7,702 nucleotides of DNA. Source: an uncultured Clostridia bacterium. Lineage in GTDB: Bacteria; Bacillota; Clostridia; Oscillospirales; Oscillospiraceae. Under the pieces are notes generated by a model, which was given only the letters and a program-made list of their open reading frames with translations, was not told the DNA's origin and did not search any database. Numbering within the stretch: position 1 is the stretch's first letter; each line of letters opens with the position of its first letter. The position numbers and the translations under genes are program-made. The stretch is taken from NCBI GenBank assembly GCA_946060825.1, contig CAMGPO010000049.1, positions 1 through 7,702 on the forward strand, written 5' to 3'. Shown in pieces: positions 7,501 through 7,702 of the stretch.

Positions 7501-7702
7501 CGGAAAGACTGCGACAGTGACCGCGCTCTCGGAGGGATCCGCCACCATCAAGGCAGCCTACTCGGTCAACGGTACCACCGTTTCGAGCCAGTGTACGGTT
7601 ACGGTCAGAAAGGCTGCGTCCACGCTTCAGCTGACCGATTTCTGGTATACGGAAAGCGCAACTGTGGCCTCCTTCCAGGTACATGGCACGATCAGCTCGA
7701 AC
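4589..7702 (+). CDS. Membrane Ser/Thr kinase with zinc ribbon, two PASTA and at least six BIG2 repeats (3' end outside window)
   Basis: The frame is open from ATG 4589 to the right edge: 1038 codons and no stop. (1) Zinc ribbon with C5-x2-C8 and C19-x2-C22, same spacing as the first kinase. (2) Kinase domain about 45-325: G53-F-G-G-F-G58, K75, helix-C E113, H187-R-D189-I-A-P-D-N194, D207-F-G209, S231-P-E233. Core residues are intact; the HRDLKxxN lysine is alanine. T215, T216, S217 and T223 in the activation segment are candidate phosphosites. (3) Membrane helix about 346-368. (4) PASTA repeats at about 387-450 and 460-524, the module that in PknB/PrkC kinases binds peptidoglycan fragments. 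(5) Six BIG2 Ig-like repeats, 534-1008. (6) Residues 1011-1038 no longer fit BIG2 and may open another domain. It lies 26 bases after the first kinase. It resembles PrkC in plan, but the usual PrkC neighbours (rsgA, rlmN) are missing and BIG2 is added, so it is probably a specialised paralogue. Confidence 0.92.
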   Translation, partial: MRTRCLGCMEEYDDAYGLCPNCGYEPDTDVDSPIHMQPGVVLHGRYLIGKVLGFGGFGVTYIGWDFTLQQKVAIKEYLPSEFATRMIGQTQVTVFGGKKEEQFDDGMEKFVEEAKRLAQFQNEEGIVRIFDSFAENNTAYIVMEYLEGETLTAYLDRNGKVPIDEAIQMLMPVLESLETVHEAGIIHRDIAPDNIFLTKNGRVKLIDFGAARYATTSHSRSLTVIIKPGYSPEEQYRSRGDQGPHTDVYALGAVLYRMVTGIVLPDSMERRACFEKNGKDIVVPVSKNCKLSKNQENAIMNALNVRVEDRTPTVAKFQEELTAKRPVRRIAGRIKALDLMRWPLWAKILLPVAGAAILTLIILLFTGLIGPRGNLITDIVLGENEARVPSVVNYSVDVAQDRLAAQGLECQITGTEYSDVIPANVVLYQSIVAGQVVEKNTVVEVCISTDQGGTAVEEGVMPGVTYKTEPEAVALLESIGLTVKVEYVYSDIVAEGMVVDQSIEAGADIRNGGTVTLEVSQGVDPDKEEASSEVVTLTKETYDLYVGDSVTLQAEGGNGSYSYESSDEDVATVGRDGKLTAVGTGTAKITVSSGEAKEASCTVTVQDYQMTLTPNSLTLFANATTNLSVSGIPGNAEISWSSGNSKIASVNSSGKVTGVSTGKTSITATWKNGKNTYSASAAVTVEAGGITLSTYKISSFYVGETRTITANTSSGQAVQWSSSNTGVAQVNSSGVVTAVGGGSATITARCGSYSESCSVTVTQPSISLTKSSVSLYTGDSTTLSATVVPGGTSVSWSSDNSGVAKVSGGSVTAVGAGSTTIRARMTYANKTYEASCTVSVTQPGITLSASSLSMMPGESKTLTASTTPSGSSVSWSSANSGVAKVSGGTVTAVADGTAQITAQMTYNGKTYKAVCNVTVAKPSISITASTDTIEYSEIDNGTCTLTANVNPDGGSVKWESSAPSVASVSGNGKTATVTALSEGSATIKAAYSVNGTTVSSQCTVTVRKAASTLQLTDFWYTESATVASFQVHGTISSN
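5747..6160 (+). repeat. Two PASTA repeats in the second kinase
   Basis: First unit begins V388-P-S-V-V (the family's 'VPxVxG' opening), continues with a helix A-Q-D-R-L-A-A-Q-G-L and ends S-I-V-A-G-Q-V-V-E-K-N then V-V-E-V-C-I-S. Second unit begins M461-P-G-V, has helix A472-V-A-L-L-E-S-I-G-L, and ends D-Q-S-I-E-A-G-A-D-I-R-N-G-G then V-T-L-E-V-S-Q-G. Helix, 'P/AG' turn and last strand fall at the same place in both. Canonical PrkC proteins have about three. Confidence 0.85.
6188..7612 (+). repeat. Six tandem BIG2 (bacterial Ig-like group 2) repeats in the second kinase
   Basis: Units at about residues 534-606, 610-686, 690-762, 766-842, 845-921 and 924-1008 (each 73-85 long). Each opens with a strand of the type V/I-T-L-x-x-x-x-x-x-L-x-x-G, has a central W-S-S-x-N-x-x-V-A-x-V (tryptophans 640, 720, 796, 875, 958; tyrosine 563 in the first), then G-x-V-T-A-V-x-x-G-x-x-x-I-T-A, and closes with a C-x-V-T-V strand (cysteines 601, 757, 836, 915, 1002; absent in unit 2). 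Such repeats form stalks or adhesive arms on cell surface proteins. Units 4 and 5 are the most alike in protein sequence, but their codons differ, so the array is not freshly duplicated. Confidence 0.87.

Noticed and set aside
6188..7612. Repeated DNA as CRISPR or other nucleic-acid repeat array
   Set aside because: The periodicity is at protein level (about 76-83 codons), in one open frame, and matches BIG2 domains; there are no short identical direct repeats.
5039..7684. An 881-codon open frame on the minus strand opposite the second kinase
   Set aside because: It is in exact codon register with the sense gene, so its stops could only come from sense codons TTA, CTA or TCA. The sense gene avoids these rare codons; the antisense frame ends just where a sense Leu TTA occurs (5039-5041). 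The sense product has clear kinase, PASTA and BIG2 domains, the antisense product none that I recognise.

Overview
The window is one strand of a compact operon that encodes a complete phospho-threonine signalling set. Reading left to right on the + strand: the tail of an upstream small protein (probably a DUF4176 family member), two different PP2C-type protein phosphatases, a protein with an N-terminal zinc ribbon and a C-terminal FHA domain, and two membrane-anchored Hanks-type Ser/Thr kinases. All genes point the same way. The gaps are 30, 8, -8 (overlap), 18 and 26 bases, and every downstream gene has a recognisable Shine-Dalgarno sequence. I see no terminator or internal promoter, so co-transcription is likely. 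No stretch longer than 30 bases lacks a gene.

The organism is most likely a Gram-positive Clostridia member (Oscillospiraceae- or Lachnospiraceae-like, perhaps from gut). Reasons: strong AGGAGG-type ribosome sites, a G+C-rich coding sequence for the group, PASTA and BIG2 extracellular modules behind a single membrane segment, and a style of FHA and zinc-ribbon kinase genes seen in such genomes. This is inference from family style; no marker gene is present. The first ~120 bases are much poorer in G+C (44 of 120 by count) than the phosphatase gene that follows (35 of 60 over 151-210), so a compositional boundary sits at about position 130.

The two kinases share the same cytoplasmic plan (a four-cysteine zinc ribbon at residues 5-22, then a kinase domain with all core catalytic residues, then one membrane helix) but have unrelated outside parts. 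The first ends in about 290 residues that resemble an extracellular solute-binding protein of the ABC-transporter type. The second carries two PASTA repeats followed by at least six BIG2 immunoglobulin-like repeats and runs off the right edge of the window. A reasonable working model is that one kinase senses a small soluble ligand and the other senses cell wall material or an adhesion target. Both would write phosphates on shared or separate substrates, the FHA protein would read phospho-threonine, and the two PP2C enzymes would erase it. If the left-edge fragment is DUF4176, the set may belong to a type VII secretion (WXG100/LXG) neighbourhood, but nothing else in the window tests that.
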